Below are positions 14,382 to 23,407 of a stretch of DNA of 35,749 nt, piece after piece. Below the pieces are notes generated by a model. That model worked only from the letters and a program-made list of their open reading frames with translations. It had not been told where the DNA came from and searched no databases. Origin of the DNA: Candidatus Aenigmatarchaeota archaeon (GTDB lineage Archaea > Aenigmatarchaeota > Aenigmatarchaeia > JACPZZ01); assembly GCA_016180965.1 (NCBI GenBank), contig JACPAF010000001.1, forward strand, positions 74,111 to 109,859, read 5' to 3'. The first letter of the stretch is position 1; every line of letters starts with the position of its first letter. The position numbers and the translations under genes are program-made.

Positions 14382-15470
14382 ATGAAAGCCGAAGACGTCA
14401 TGACCGCAAATCCCGTTACTATAGATCATAGTGCTACGGTGTCGGATGCTATAAACCTCGTGAAGGAAAACCGTGTACACGAGCTGGTTGTCGTCAGGGA
14501 TAACAAACCGGTCGGCATGTTAAGCCCGCGCGCCCTTATCGAACGTTCTGTGAAACTTGAAGAAAAAATCTCAAAGCTTATGTTTGTTTCGCCCACACTA
14601 CAAAAAAAGGATGACATAAGCCGCATAGTAGAAATATTCATGTTATCCGGGTCGAGAGATCTGCCAGTGTTAGACGGCAATGAACTTGCCGGAATAGTTT
14701 CGGAAATGGATGTGCTAGCTACGGTTGGCAACGGCAGAAAAGCCAGAGACGTGATGCGCCCAATAAAATATTTATCTAAAATCGGCGAATCCGCGAACGA
14801 CGCGAGAAAAAAAATAATAAACCACAAGATAAACAGGCTGCCTGTACTTGACAATAACGGAAAGCTTGCCGGTATTTTATCGACCGTCGATTTGCTGGAT
14901 TTTGTATTGCCGACGTCAGCCTGGAGGAAAGGAGAGAGAAAAGGGGAAACTACAAATGAAAAATCAGGCAACGTCAAAATAGAATCCATAATGCAGGACA
15001 AAGTTTATTGTGTGGAGCCGGATGAAAGCTTAAACGATGTCATTGTTAATATGAAGGACAAAGGCATATCTTCAGTCGTTGTGACAGAAAACCAGAAGCC
15101 CGTCGGGATAATCACACCTAAATGCATCCTTAGCCTTATGATGCCTGTTTCGGAAAGTTTAACTAATTTAGTTGTTACCGGGCTATCGGACAATTACATA
15201 GACAAAAAATACCTCGTTGAGAACGCTGCAAGAAAGGGCATCGACAAAATGGGCAGGTTAACCGAGATCATATCCTTTGCCATGGATTTCAAGGAGCACA
15301 GAAAAATTGAAGGGCAAGAAAAGACTAAATACGAGATAAAAGCACGTGTCAAATCTTCTGCGGGAAATTTCTACGCCACTGCAGTCGACTGGGACATCAA
15401 CAAGGCCGTAAAAGAGATTACTGAAAATCTGGAACGTGGAATAAAAAAGAAGCTGGGTAAAAACGCTTAA
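14382..15470 (+). CDS. Four-CBS-domain protein with ribosome-hibernation-factor-like tail
   Basis: The 362-residue protein has four CBS repeats in two Bateman pairs: about 1-58, 62-117, 121-176 and 198-255, each with the ..V.G..S/T.D-type ending (PVGMLSPR, LAGIVSEMD, LAGILSTVD, PVGIITPK). CBS pairs usually bind adenine nucleotides. The ~100-residue C-terminus (260-360) has an alternating beta pattern, then YEIKARVKSSAGNFYATAVDWDINKAVKEITENLERGIKKKL, whose spacing resembles S30AE/HPF domains that park ribosomes. If right, this is a nucleotide-sensing ribosome regulator; the tail call is tentative. It follows endA by ten bases with a GAGG ribosome-binding site, so the two are an operon, and its stop directly abuts that of the convergent glyS. 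Confidence 0.75.
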   Translation: MKAEDVMTANPVTIDHSATVSDAINLVKENRVHELVVVRDNKPVGMLSPRALIERSVKLEEKISKLMFVSPTLQKKDDISRIVEIFMLSGSRDLPVLDGNELAGIVSEMDVLATVGNGRKARDVMRPIKYLSKIGESANDARKKIINHKINRLPVLDNNGKLAGILSTVDLLDFVLPTSAWRKGERKGETTNEKSGNVKIESIMQDKVYCVEPDESLNDVIVNMKDKGISSVVVTENQKPVGIITPKCILSLMMPVSESLTNLVVTGLSDNYIDKKYLVENAARKGIDKMGRLTEIISFAMDFKEHRKIEGQEKTKYEIKARVKSSAGNFYATAVDWDINKAVKEITENLERGIKKKLGKNA

Positions 15471-16937
15471 TCATCCTTGCGAAACCAGTTCTGTTATTTT
15501 ACGCGCCAAATCCTTTATTTTAACGCGCTCCTGTTTTTTCGTGTCCCTTTCGCGGATGGTTACTGAATTGTCCGAAGATGTTTCGCCGTCGATAGTAACG
15601 CAAAACGGTATCCCGATCTCGTCTGCGCGTGCGTAGCGTTTTCCTATGGAATCTTTTGTCTCGGTTTCCACATCCAAACCTTCTTTTTTTAGTTTTTCGA
15701 CGACCTCGTCCGCTTTTTCCGGCATACCGTCCTTGTTGATGAGAGGGAATATTGCAACGCTGGCCGGGGCTACATATGCCGGCAACGAAAGATAAACGCG
15801 TTCTCCGTCCTTTTTGTATGCTGTTTCCATAACACAATAAAATAAACGGTCGATGCCCATGGAGATTTCCCAAATATGCGGGATGAATTTCTCGTTAGTT
15901 TCCGGGTTAACTACACTAACATCTTTGCCGGATATTTTCCCGTGTGCGGACATGTCATAATCCGTGCGGTTATTGTTCGCTACGATCTCAACCCAACCCA
16001 AAGACGTTTTTATTTCCGTATCCCACGATTCTTTCGCGTAGAATGCGCGCTCTTCGTCATCTAACTGGCGGTTGCGTATTTTTTCCGCAGGTATACCGCA
16101 TTTCAAAAGGAATGACTGTAAAATTGAAATGTAATAAGCCGCAAATTTTGACATCATCTTCTTTTCGATTGCTTCTTTCGCGGTTACCGCCAGATAATCC
16201 CCCCTGTCTTTCATGGATTTAAGGTTCAACACGCAATCTCCAACGTCTTCAAAATTCTTGACTTCGGCGTTGTTGGGGTCGAAGAATATTTCCGCTTCGG
16301 CCTGCGTGAATTCACGAGCACGAATCGTTGCGTTGCGGGGCGATATTTCATTGCGGAATGATTTTCCGACCTGGGCTATGCCCAACGGGAGCGATTTTTT
16401 CATAACTTTTATCAGGCGCGGAAAATCTGCGAATATTGACTGGCACGTCTCCGGTCGCAAATATGCGTCTTGCGGTTTTGATGCGCCAATGGAAACCTTA
16501 AACATCATGTTGAATTTACGCGTCTTGCCCAATTCGCTTTTACAATTTGTGCATTTTATTTTATGCTTCTTTATCATTTCATCAAACTTCTCGGCGGCCA
16601 TCGCTTCGGGAGCTTTTTCCTTTGAAACCTCTTCTATCAGCTTGTCTGCCCGGAATATCGAACCGCACTTCGAACATTCGATTAAAGGGTCGGAGAAGCT
16701 TTGCAAGTGGCCGGAAGCGCGGAAAACGTCGGCGTCCATGCATATGGACCCGTCGATTTCTATCATTTTAGTCCTTTTAACAATCTCACTGCGCCACAAT
16801 TCAACCAGTTTTCTCTTTATCGTAGCGCCGTACGGGCCGTAGTCCCAGAAGCCTGACGGATGGTTATCATAGATTTCAGACGAGGGAAACAAAATTCCGC
16901 GCCTCGAGAATAAATTCATCATAGTTTCGAAGTTCAT
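15471..16937 (-). CDS. glyS: Glycyl-tRNA synthetase (class II, archaeal/eukaryotic alpha2 type)
   Basis: The 488-residue enzyme charges tRNA-Gly. The N-terminus (MNFETMMNLFSRRGILFPSSEIY then GFWDYGPYGATIKRKL) is the standard opening. A zinc-ribbon-like insertion follows with CSKCG and CTNCKSELG. Then come LRPETCQSIFADF, the motif 2 region IAQVGKSFRNEISPRNATIRAREFTQAEAEIFF, and motif 3 WEISMGIDRLFYCVM. A C-terminal anticodon-binding domain completes it. A TTG at 16991 would add 18 atypical residues; ATG 16937 is preferred. A TATA-like box on this strand at 17011-17019 suggests a ~50-base leader for the ATG, or near-leaderless initiation if the TTG is used. Confidence 0.96.
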   Translation of the reverse strand: MNFETMMNLFSRRGILFPSSEIYDNHPSGFWDYGPYGATIKRKLVELWRSEIVKRTKMIEIDGSICMDADVFRASGHLQSFSDPLIECSKCGSIFRADKLIEEVSKEKAPEAMAAEKFDEMIKKHKIKCTNCKSELGKTRKFNMMFKVSIGASKPQDAYLRPETCQSIFADFPRLIKVMKKSLPLGIAQVGKSFRNEISPRNATIRAREFTQAEAEIFFDPNNAEVKNFEDVGDCVLNLKSMKDRGDYLAVTAKEAIEKKMMSKFAAYYISILQSFLLKCGIPAEKIRNRQLDDEERAFYAKESWDTEIKTSLGWVEIVANNNRTDYDMSAHGKISGKDVSVVNPETNEKFIPHIWEISMGIDRLFYCVMETAYKKDGERVYLSLPAYVAPASVAIFPLINKDGMPEKADEVVEKLKKEGLDVETETKDSIGKRYARADEIGIPFCVTIDGETSSDNSVTIRERDTKKQERVKIKDLARKITELVSQG

Positions 16938-17092
16938 AATCTCAATTTCCCGCAAACACCATTTTAAACTCTTTGGACGAGGAAAGCTCAAATGGATTGG
17001 CGCCGACCATTTATTTAAGCACTCCTGCCAAATTAAGTTTATTTTTGCAGGCTTTTATCTTCGCTGCCCGGTCGACCTTATAACAATGGGAG

Positions 17093-17100
17093 TATAAAAT
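17093..17100 (+). promoter_or_regulatory. TATA box of trpS
   Basis: TATAAAAT starts 24 bases before the trpS ATG, which places the transcription start at or next to the ATG; the message is predicted to be leaderless. Confidence 0.5.
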
Positions 17101-17116
17101 TAAATTCAGTGTTAAT

Positions 17117-18235
17117 ATGACAAAAGATTTCGTCGTGACTCCGTGGGAAGTCAAAGGCGACATAGACTATGAAAAGCTGATACGCGATTTTGGCGTGAAA
17201 CATGTCGATAGCAAGGTCATGCAGGAAATGGAAAAATTAACGGGCGGGCTGCATTATTTCCTAAAACGCAAGATTTTCTTTGCCCATATGTATTTTGACG
17301 AGATTTTAAACGAGGCCAAACGGGGGAACAAATTCTATTTGTACACCGGGCGGGCGCCTTCGGGGCCTGTGCATCTGGGTCATTTGGTACCGTGGATTTT
17401 TACTGAGTGGCTGCAGGACAAATTTGGCGCGACATTGTTGTTCCAGATACCGGACGAGGAGAAATTCCTGTTCAAAGAAAACCTGTCCTTTGGGGACACG
17501 GACAAATGGGCGTATGAAAACATACTCGATATAATAGCGGTTGGTTTTGATAAAAAGAAAACTAAAATATTCCTGGATACGGAATACGCCGGCCACATGT
17601 ATAAAACGGCGTGCGCGGTCGCGAAAAAAACAAACATATCCACGCTTAAGTCGCTGTTCGGACTTAACGACTCGAATAACGTCGGCGAGTATTTTTACAC
17701 GTGCATGCAATCGGTTCCTGCGTTTTTGCCAACGATAATGGAAGGCAAACAAACTAAATGCCTGATACCATGTGCTATTGACCAGGACGTACATTTCCGT
17801 TTAACTCGCGACGTCGCCAATGGCATCGGCTTCCCAAAACCGGCTACCATATTGTCGCGTTTCCTCCCTGGCCTGGCGGAAGGCGGAAAGATGTCATCTT
17901 CGATTGAGAATACGGCGATATTCACGACGGATGATGAAAATACCGTGCGCAACAAGATAATGAAATACGCATTTTCAGGCGGCCGTGATACAGTAACGGA
18001 GCACAGGAAACACGGTGGCGTGCCGGAGAACGATGTTTCTTACCAATATTTGACTTATTTCATGGAGGATTCTAACAAACTCAAGAAAATTTATGAGGAT
18101 TACAAGTCTGGCAAAATGCTAACCGGCGAGTTAAAGGAAATAACGGTGGAAGTGATAAATGAATTCCTGGAAAAACACCAGAAGAAACGCGAGCTGGCGA
18201 AAGGCGTTTTGGAAGATTTCATGCTGCGCGATTGA
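17117..18235 (+). CDS. trpS: Tryptophanyl-tRNA synthetase
   Basis: This 372-residue class I enzyme charges tRNA-Trp. It shows the archaeal/eukaryotic arrangement: an N-terminal DFVVTPWEVKGDIDYEKLIRDFG region, the HIGH-type motif in TGRAPSGPVHLGHLVP, the tryptophan-pocket region IPDEEKF, QSVPAFLPTIMEGKQTKCLIPCAIDQDVHFRLTRDVA, and the KMSKS motif as GGKMSSS. The start ATG fits the family. It overlaps the convergent glycosyltransferase gene by 17 bases at its 3' end, so neither can have a separate downstream terminator without running into the other gene. Confidence 0.96.
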   Translation: MTKDFVVTPWEVKGDIDYEKLIRDFGVKHVDSKVMQEMEKLTGGLHYFLKRKIFFAHMYFDEILNEAKRGNKFYLYTGRAPSGPVHLGHLVPWIFTEWLQDKFGATLLFQIPDEEKFLFKENLSFGDTDKWAYENILDIIAVGFDKKKTKIFLDTEYAGHMYKTACAVAKKTNISTLKSLFGLNDSNNVGEYFYTCMQSVPAFLPTIMEGKQTKCLIPCAIDQDVHFRLTRDVANGIGFPKPATILSRFLPGLAEGGKMSSSIENTAIFTTDDENTVRNKIMKYAFSGGRDTVTEHRKHGGVPENDVSYQYLTYFMEDSNKLKKIYEDYKSGKMLTGELKEITVEVINEFLEKHQKKRELAKGVLEDFMLRD

Positions 18236-18923
18236 TTTTTTGTTTGATATCGGACACGTGGAAATATTTTACCTTGGCGCCCAGAACAAAACCAAGCAAG
18301 AACCACATAAAGTACATGCCCATGGCCCGTATCCTTCCCATTTCGTGAAAACGCCTTACGGACATCTTTGGCATTACGCTTCGCGTGAAATTTATTTTTC
18401 CGACACGCGCGAGCCGTGCAGATATGTCCGTGTCCTCGCTCACTTCACGGCGTTCGTCATAGCCGCCGATCGAATCGAACGCGGTTTTTTTAACCGTATA
18501 ACAACATGACAAATTTTTTGTGTACCTGTTAAACGGATTAAATATCATTTTCATGTCCCTTCCTATTTCACGGTCATTTTCCATCGGAACAAACTCATAA
18601 CCAACTGCCATTGCGCCGGTTTTTAAGATTTTATTGGTATTTGCAAGGAAATTTTCCGGTACCTGCACGTCCGCGTCCAGGAAGACCAGATAATCCCCGC
18701 GCGCGAATTTTGCGGCCGCGTTCCTGGCTTTGCCGGGGAAGGATTTGGGGACTTGAACGACTTTAGATCCGTTAGCTTTAGCTATCTGCAGTGTCCTATC
18801 TTTTGATTGTGAATAACTGATAATAATTTCATAGTCCTTGAACGTTTGGGCCTTAACCGACTCCACACAGCCGCCTAAATACTTCTCCTCGTTATAGGCG
18901 GGTATGACAAAGGAAAACCGCAT
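18219..18923 (-). CDS. Family 2 glycosyltransferase
   Basis: The 234-residue protein is a GT-A fold enzyme: SFVIPAYNEEKYLGGCVESVKAQTF at the start, nucleotide-sugar binding around IIISYSQSKDRT, the DXD motif as FLDADVQVP, and a later EDTDISARL acceptor or base region. The C-terminus has one hydrophobic segment (MYFMWFLLGFVLG), so it probably sits on the cytoplasmic face of the membrane. The substrate is unknown; glycolipid or S-layer/pilin glycosylation is plausible given the surface genes in this window. It overlaps trpS tail to tail and is divergent from the reductase gene, with only 44 bases between starts and one shared A/T-rich box (18944-18953). Confidence 0.88.
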   Translation of the reverse strand: MRFSFVIPAYNEEKYLGGCVESVKAQTFKDYEIIISYSQSKDRTLQIAKANGSKVVQVPKSFPGKARNAAAKFARGDYLVFLDADVQVPENFLANTNKILKTGAMAVGYEFVPMENDREIGRDMKMIFNPFNRYTKNLSCCYTVKKTAFDSIGGYDERREVSEDTDISARLARVGKINFTRSVMPKMSVRRFHEMGRIRAMGMYFMWFLLGFVLGAKVKYFHVSDIKQKINRAA

Positions 18924-18967
18924 AATAAATACTTATTATTGGAATTATTAAATCTAGTTGTGGTTTT

Positions 18968-20224
18968 GTGCAGGATTATGAAGTAATCGTAGTTGGCGGC
19001 GGGCCTGCCGGTTCGTCGTGCGCTACTTTTCTAGGAAGAAAAGGCGTAAAAACCCTGCTCGTTGACAAGGCGTCATTCCCGCGCGACAAGACATGCGGTG
19101 ACGGAATAACCGGAAAATCTTATGGTGTGCTGGAAGAACTTGGTGTGGAAGATGAAATAATAAAAAACCAGCATATGGAAACCTTCGGGCTGGTCACGTC
19201 TTCCCCTTCCGGCGTATCGTTGAATACTAGATCTGAACGGGAGGCTGACAAGAAAAAAGTTTACGTTTGTAAAAGGCAGATTTTCGACAACATCCTTTTC
19301 CAGGAAGCGAAAAAAAAGGCGGATATTATTGAAAATTTTTCCGTGGGTGATTTGATCATCGAAAATGGGGCCGTGGCCGGCATCAAAGGTGCGGGCAAAG
19401 ACGGAAAAGAAAAAGAATTCCGCGCAAAAATCGTTGTTGGCGCGGACGGAGCAAATTCAATAGTCGCAAGAAAGTTGGGTTTAAACGACTTCCAGACGGA
19501 CAGGTCGCTTGTTGCTGTAAGAACTTATTACGAAAATGTGGGAGAAACGCAGGACCTCATAGAATTCCATTTTCTAGAAGATCTGACCCCGGGATATTTT
19601 TGGATATTTCCGGCCGGCGATAACGTGTCAAATGTGGGCATCGCCGTAGTTGCTGGCGACGTGCCGAAGCGAAAATTAAATTTAAAAAATAAGCTTGAGG
19701 AAATCGTCAAAAATTCGCGGTTCGCACCGAGGTTTACCAATGCAAAACAAATATCGGAAGTCAAAGGCTGGAACCTCCCCACCGGGGCGCAGAAACGAAA
19801 AAGGGCGGGCGATGGCTTCATCCTAGTCGGAGACGCAGCATCATTGATAGATCCGTTTACGGGCGAAGGCATAGGAAACGCGCTTGTGAGCGGCAAAATG
19901 GCGGCGGAAGTGATTGCGGATTCATTGGGCAGCAATGATTTTTCTTATAATGTTCTAAAACGCTACGAGTCCATGATAGACGAACGTATGGGAAAAGAAT
20001 TTAAGACTAGCTACAAATTCCAAAAATTTGGCAGGAATGCAATTATGTTCAGCGCACTTGTTGAGGAATTAAATTCGGACAAGAAGTCAATGAAGATTGC
20101 AGCTTCATCGTTTGGCGACGATTCAACCGCCACAGCGAACTTAAAAATACCCTTAAGCCTCTATGTGAAGGTTCTGATCAGGTACATAAAGAGCTATATA
20201 AAAATGAAGATGCGCAACCGATAG
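18968..20224 (+). CDS. Geranylgeranyl-reductase-family FAD-dependent oxidoreductase
   Basis: The 418-residue flavoprotein starts at GTG (MQDYEVIVVGGGPAGSSCA) with the FAD-binding GxGxxG fold directly at its N-terminus. It continues with the DKASFPRDKTCGDGITGKS motif typical of the geranylgeranyl reductase family, VVGADGANSIVARKLG, PGYFWIFPAG and the second FAD motif GDAASLIDPFTGEGIGNAL. Archaeal members saturate the isoprenoid chains of ether lipids; others act on related polyprenols. There is no nearby lipid gene except UbiA about 5 kb away. A lysine- and arginine-rich C-terminus (KSYIKMKMRNR) may hold it to the membrane. The call is firm for the family and moderate for the substrate. Confidence 0.88.
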   Translation: MQDYEVIVVGGGPAGSSCATFLGRKGVKTLLVDKASFPRDKTCGDGITGKSYGVLEELGVEDEIIKNQHMETFGLVTSSPSGVSLNTRSEREADKKKVYVCKRQIFDNILFQEAKKKADIIENFSVGDLIIENGAVAGIKGAGKDGKEKEFRAKIVVGADGANSIVARKLGLNDFQTDRSLVAVRTYYENVGETQDLIEFHFLEDLTPGYFWIFPAGDNVSNVGIAVVAGDVPKRKLNLKNKLEEIVKNSRFAPRFTNAKQISEVKGWNLPTGAQKRKRAGDGFILVGDAASLIDPFTGEGIGNALVSGKMAAEVIADSLGSNDFSYNVLKRYESMIDERMGKEFKTSYKFQKFGRNAIMFSALVEELNSDKKSMKIAASSFGDDSTATANLKIPLSLYVKVLIRYIKSYIKMKMRNR

Positions 20225-20292
20225 CTGTCTTATTAACCACCGCATTTAATTCTTTAATTGGAAAATATCCAGATGTAATAGAAGGTTTTCGC

Positions 20293-21741
20293 ATGGAACT
20301 GCATCCACACGAGCTGAAATTGCTTGAAACATTAAAAGATTTTCCTAACGGGGCCGGCGTGGCTGAAATAGCCCGATTGTCAGGACTGAACCCCGATTCC
20401 GTCAGAAAAGCCTCGTTGTGGGCGTCTTCGAAAGGTCTCGTGAGTTCAAAAACCGAGTCCAAAATTTTTTATTCTCTGACCCAGGAAGGCAACAAATGGT
20501 TCAAGGACAACACGCTGCCGGAACTGGAAATTTACAAGGCCGTTTCCTCCAGCGCTAAAAAAATAACCGACCTAATGAAATTAAAATATTTTGATGTCGG
20601 TCTGATGTGGGCCAAAAAGAAAAACATGGTAAAAATCGACGGCGGCTATGTTCAAAAAATAAACGTGGCGAAAGACGCGGACAAGGAACTTAAAAATCTC
20701 GAACGTGCGGCGAACGGCCGTTCATTGACGGAGCTGGAAGCCGCGGAATTAAAAAAACGGGGGTTTGTGGAGAAAAAATTTGAAAAAATTGAAACGATTT
20801 TAATAACTAAAAAGGGACTTGAGACTGCTGATTCCGGTTCGGACGGGAAAATAGGCAAACTAACACCGGAAATAATAAGGTCTGGAGAGTGGCGCAAAGG
20901 ACTGCGGCCGTACGATTTAACTTTATCACCGGGCAGGCTGATAACAGGCAAGAGGCACATAACTTCAATTTGGATGGAAAAAATAAGAAAAATATTCCTA
21001 GACATGGGATTCAGCGAAAAGGCGGGACCGCTTGTCGAATCAAGTTTCTGGTGTTTCGATGCCTTGTACCAACCGCAGGATCATCCCTCACGCGAGTTGG
21101 CGGATACATTTTACATGAAAATGCCTGCTAAATCGAAATTGCCGGACGCGCAAATTGTGAACAACGTAAGGCGCGCGCATGAATCCGGCATTGGCGGGTC
21201 GACGGGCTGGATGTACAAATGGTCCGAGGATATAGCCAAAAAACCCGTACTGCGCACACACACTACTGCCGTGTCGGCCAGAAGCCTGAATGGATTAAAA
21301 CCTCCGGCGAAAATTTTCTGCATCGGACGCGCGTTCCGCAACGAGACCGTGGATTATAAACACCTGCCCGAGTTCACACAAGTCGAGGGTATAGTCGCAG
21401 ATGAAAACGTCACTTTCCGCGACCTACTGGGATATTTAAAAGAATTTTATTGGAGGCTCGGGTTTGAAAAAATACGTTTCAGGCCGGCATATTTCCCGTA
21501 TACAGAGATGAGCGTTGAGCCGGAAGTCTATTTCGAAGAAAAAAAAGAATGGGTCGAACTGGGCGGCGCCGGAATTTTCAGGCCCGAAGTAACCAATCCG
21601 CTGGGCGTCGACGTGCCTGTGCTGGCCTGGGGATTAAGCCTGGAGCGTCCGATAGCATTAATGACAGGATTAAATGACATACGCAATTTCTATTTCAAAA
21701 ATGATTTGAAATTGCTGCGCGATGCGAAGGTGAATGTATAA
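20293..21741 (+). CDS. pheS: Phenylalanyl-tRNA synthetase alpha subunit
   Basis: The 482-residue subunit has an N-terminal winged-helix region (GAGVAEIARLSGLNPDSVRKA) of the archaeal/eukaryotic type. The class II catalytic core follows: LVESSFWCFDALYQPQDHPSRELADTFYM, the motif 2 region IFCIGRAFRNETVDYKHLPEFTQVEG, and the motif 3 region VPVLAWGLSLERPIALMTG. It binds Phe and ATP and forms an alpha2beta2 enzyme with PheT. Its stop overlaps the pheT ATG by one base, so translation is coupled. The ATG is preceded by an A/T-rich region with ATTTAATT about 45 bases upstream. Confidence 0.97.
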   Translation: MELHPHELKLLETLKDFPNGAGVAEIARLSGLNPDSVRKASLWASSKGLVSSKTESKIFYSLTQEGNKWFKDNTLPELEIYKAVSSSAKKITDLMKLKYFDVGLMWAKKKNMVKIDGGYVQKINVAKDADKELKNLERAANGRSLTELEAAELKKRGFVEKKFEKIETILITKKGLETADSGSDGKIGKLTPEIIRSGEWRKGLRPYDLTLSPGRLITGKRHITSIWMEKIRKIFLDMGFSEKAGPLVESSFWCFDALYQPQDHPSRELADTFYMKMPAKSKLPDAQIVNNVRRAHESGIGGSTGWMYKWSEDIAKKPVLRTHTTAVSARSLNGLKPPAKIFCIGRAFRNETVDYKHLPEFTQVEGIVADENVTFRDLLGYLKEFYWRLGFEKIRFRPAYFPYTEMSVEPEVYFEEKKEWVELGGAGIFRPEVTNPLGVDVPVLAWGLSLERPIALMTGLNDIRNFYFKNDLKLLRDAKVNV

Positions 21742-23360
21742 TGGCGGTAGTTACGTTCAACAGGAAAGATTTCGAATCCCTTCTGGGCAAGAAGTTAAAG
21801 GATTCCGATTACACTGAAACCATTCCTATGATAGGAGTGACCACGGAATCGTTGAGTGCGGATTCCGTCAGTTTTGAAGTGTTTCCAAATCGGCCGGACA
21901 TGCTTTCCGTAGAAGGCTTTGCGCGCGCGCTGGCCGCATTTATGGGAAATCCGAAAAAAATAAAATACGGCGCATCCGATGTTCATGGAATTATCAAAGT
22001 CGAAAAATCCGTAGATAATGTGCGTCCTTATGTCGTTTGCGCTGTTATTCGGGGAATAAAACTTGACGATGACACGTTGAAATCAATGATACAATTCCAG
22101 GAAAAAATACACGAAACATTCGGGCGCAAAAGGGAGCGCGTCGCTATTGGAGTCCATGACATATCCAAAGTCAAATTTCCGTTAAATTATGCAGCATATA
22201 ACCCGAATAAAATTTCTTTTGTGCCTCTGGACATGAAAGAGAAGATGAATCTCGCACAAATACTACAAAAACACCCGAAAGGAAAAGATTACGGATGGAT
22301 AATCGAGAATTCCAAAGCCTATCCTGTCATAACCGACGCTAATGGGTATGTGCTCAGTTTTCCGCCGATAATCAACGGAGAATTAACGCGTGTCACGGAA
22401 AAATCCAAGGACTTGTTCATAGACGTTACCGGAAATTCAAAACATTACATTTCGAAGACATTGAACATGATTTGCGCCTCGCTGGCCGACCGCGGAGCTA
22501 AAATCGAGGCCGTGGAGGTAGTGTATGGAAACAAAAAGGAATTGACCCCTGACATGGAACGCCAGAAAATCGATGTTAACGCGGATTACGTGAACGGACT
22601 TCTTGATACGGACTTAAAAGAAAACGAATTGAAAACGCTGCTTGTAAAGATGGGTGTGGATTTTACCAAGGGCATCGCTTCCGTTCCCTGTTACAGGACC
22701 GATGTTATGCACCAGATGGACATCGTCGAGGATGTGGCGATAGCAATTGGTTACCAAAAATTCGAGCCGCGCATACCAAAAATACCGACGATGGCCGAAC
22801 GCAATGAGGTTTATGAAAAATGTTACGCCATAAAGGAAATTATGATTGGATTGAGCTTTGAAGAAACCGTTTCATTCGTACTGACTAACGATAAAAAACA
22901 GTTTACTATGATGAACTCGCCCTCAGAGGAGTGCGCGACTATATTGAACCCGAAAACGGAAGATTACACAGCATGCAGGAAACATTTGATACCATCCTTG
23001 GTCGCGGTTTTGGCCGACAATAAACATAACGAATATCCGCAGAAAATTTTCGAAACTGGGGATTGTGTTGAACTATCTAACAACGATACCGGTGCGATTA
23101 ACGCAAGGAAATTTGCGGCGGCGACGTGCCATGCGAATGCGGACGTGAACGAGATAAAATCTGTTTTGGAAACATTCGCACACCTTTACGGGATAAAATA
23201 CACACTGAAGAATTCGTCGCATCCGTCAATGATTAGGGGCCGATGCGGGGATATTTTTGTAGACGGGGAAAAAACCGGCGTTATCGGAGAAATATCCCCG
23301 GAAGTTTTAAAAAATTGGGGGCTGGAAAATCCGGTTGCGGTTTTTGAGATGGTTGTCTGA
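21741..23360 (+). CDS. pheT: Phenylalanyl-tRNA synthetase beta subunit
   Basis: The 539-residue protein is the short archaeal/eukaryotic form of PheT, without the bacterial N-terminal tRNA-binding extension. Visible blocks are VSFEVFPNRPDMLSVEGFARALAAF at the start, a B3/B4 editing-type region (VRPYVVCAVIRG, QEKIHETFGRKRERVAIGVHD), a B5 domain (VNADYVNGLLDTDL) and a catalytic-like C-terminal half ending in GVIGEISPEVLKNWGLENPVAVFE. It supports tRNA binding and proofreading in the alpha2beta2 enzyme. A strong hairpin follows the stop by six bases. Confidence 0.97.
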   Translation: MAVVTFNRKDFESLLGKKLKDSDYTETIPMIGVTTESLSADSVSFEVFPNRPDMLSVEGFARALAAFMGNPKKIKYGASDVHGIIKVEKSVDNVRPYVVCAVIRGIKLDDDTLKSMIQFQEKIHETFGRKRERVAIGVHDISKVKFPLNYAAYNPNKISFVPLDMKEKMNLAQILQKHPKGKDYGWIIENSKAYPVITDANGYVLSFPPIINGELTRVTEKSKDLFIDVTGNSKHYISKTLNMICASLADRGAKIEAVEVVYGNKKELTPDMERQKIDVNADYVNGLLDTDLKENELKTLLVKMGVDFTKGIASVPCYRTDVMHQMDIVEDVAIAIGYQKFEPRIPKIPTMAERNEVYEKCYAIKEIMIGLSFEETVSFVLTNDKKQFTMMNSPSEECATILNPKTEDYTACRKHLIPSLVAVLADNKHNEYPQKIFETGDCVELSNNDTGAINARKFAAATCHANADVNEIKSVLETFAHLYGIKYTLKNSSHPSMIRGRCGDIFVDGEKTGVIGEISPEVLKNWGLENPVAVFEMVV

Positions 23361-23366
23361 TAACTA

Positions 23367-23398
23367 GAATCATACCGTATTTTGTACCGGTATGATTC
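23367..23398 (+). repeat. GAAnCAT-family hairpin between pheT and minD
   Basis: GAATCATACCG (23367-23377) pairs perfectly with CGGTATGATTC (23388-23398) around a ten-base loop. It sits in the 47-base gap between convergent pheT and minD and could terminate both transcripts. AAC and GTT just outside can extend the stem after short internal loops. Confidence 0.75.
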
Positions 23399-23407
23399 GG
23401 TTTACCT

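Noticed and set aside
16213-16842. 209-codon plus-strand frame inside glyS
   Set aside because: Antisense shadow of conserved GlyRS motifs.
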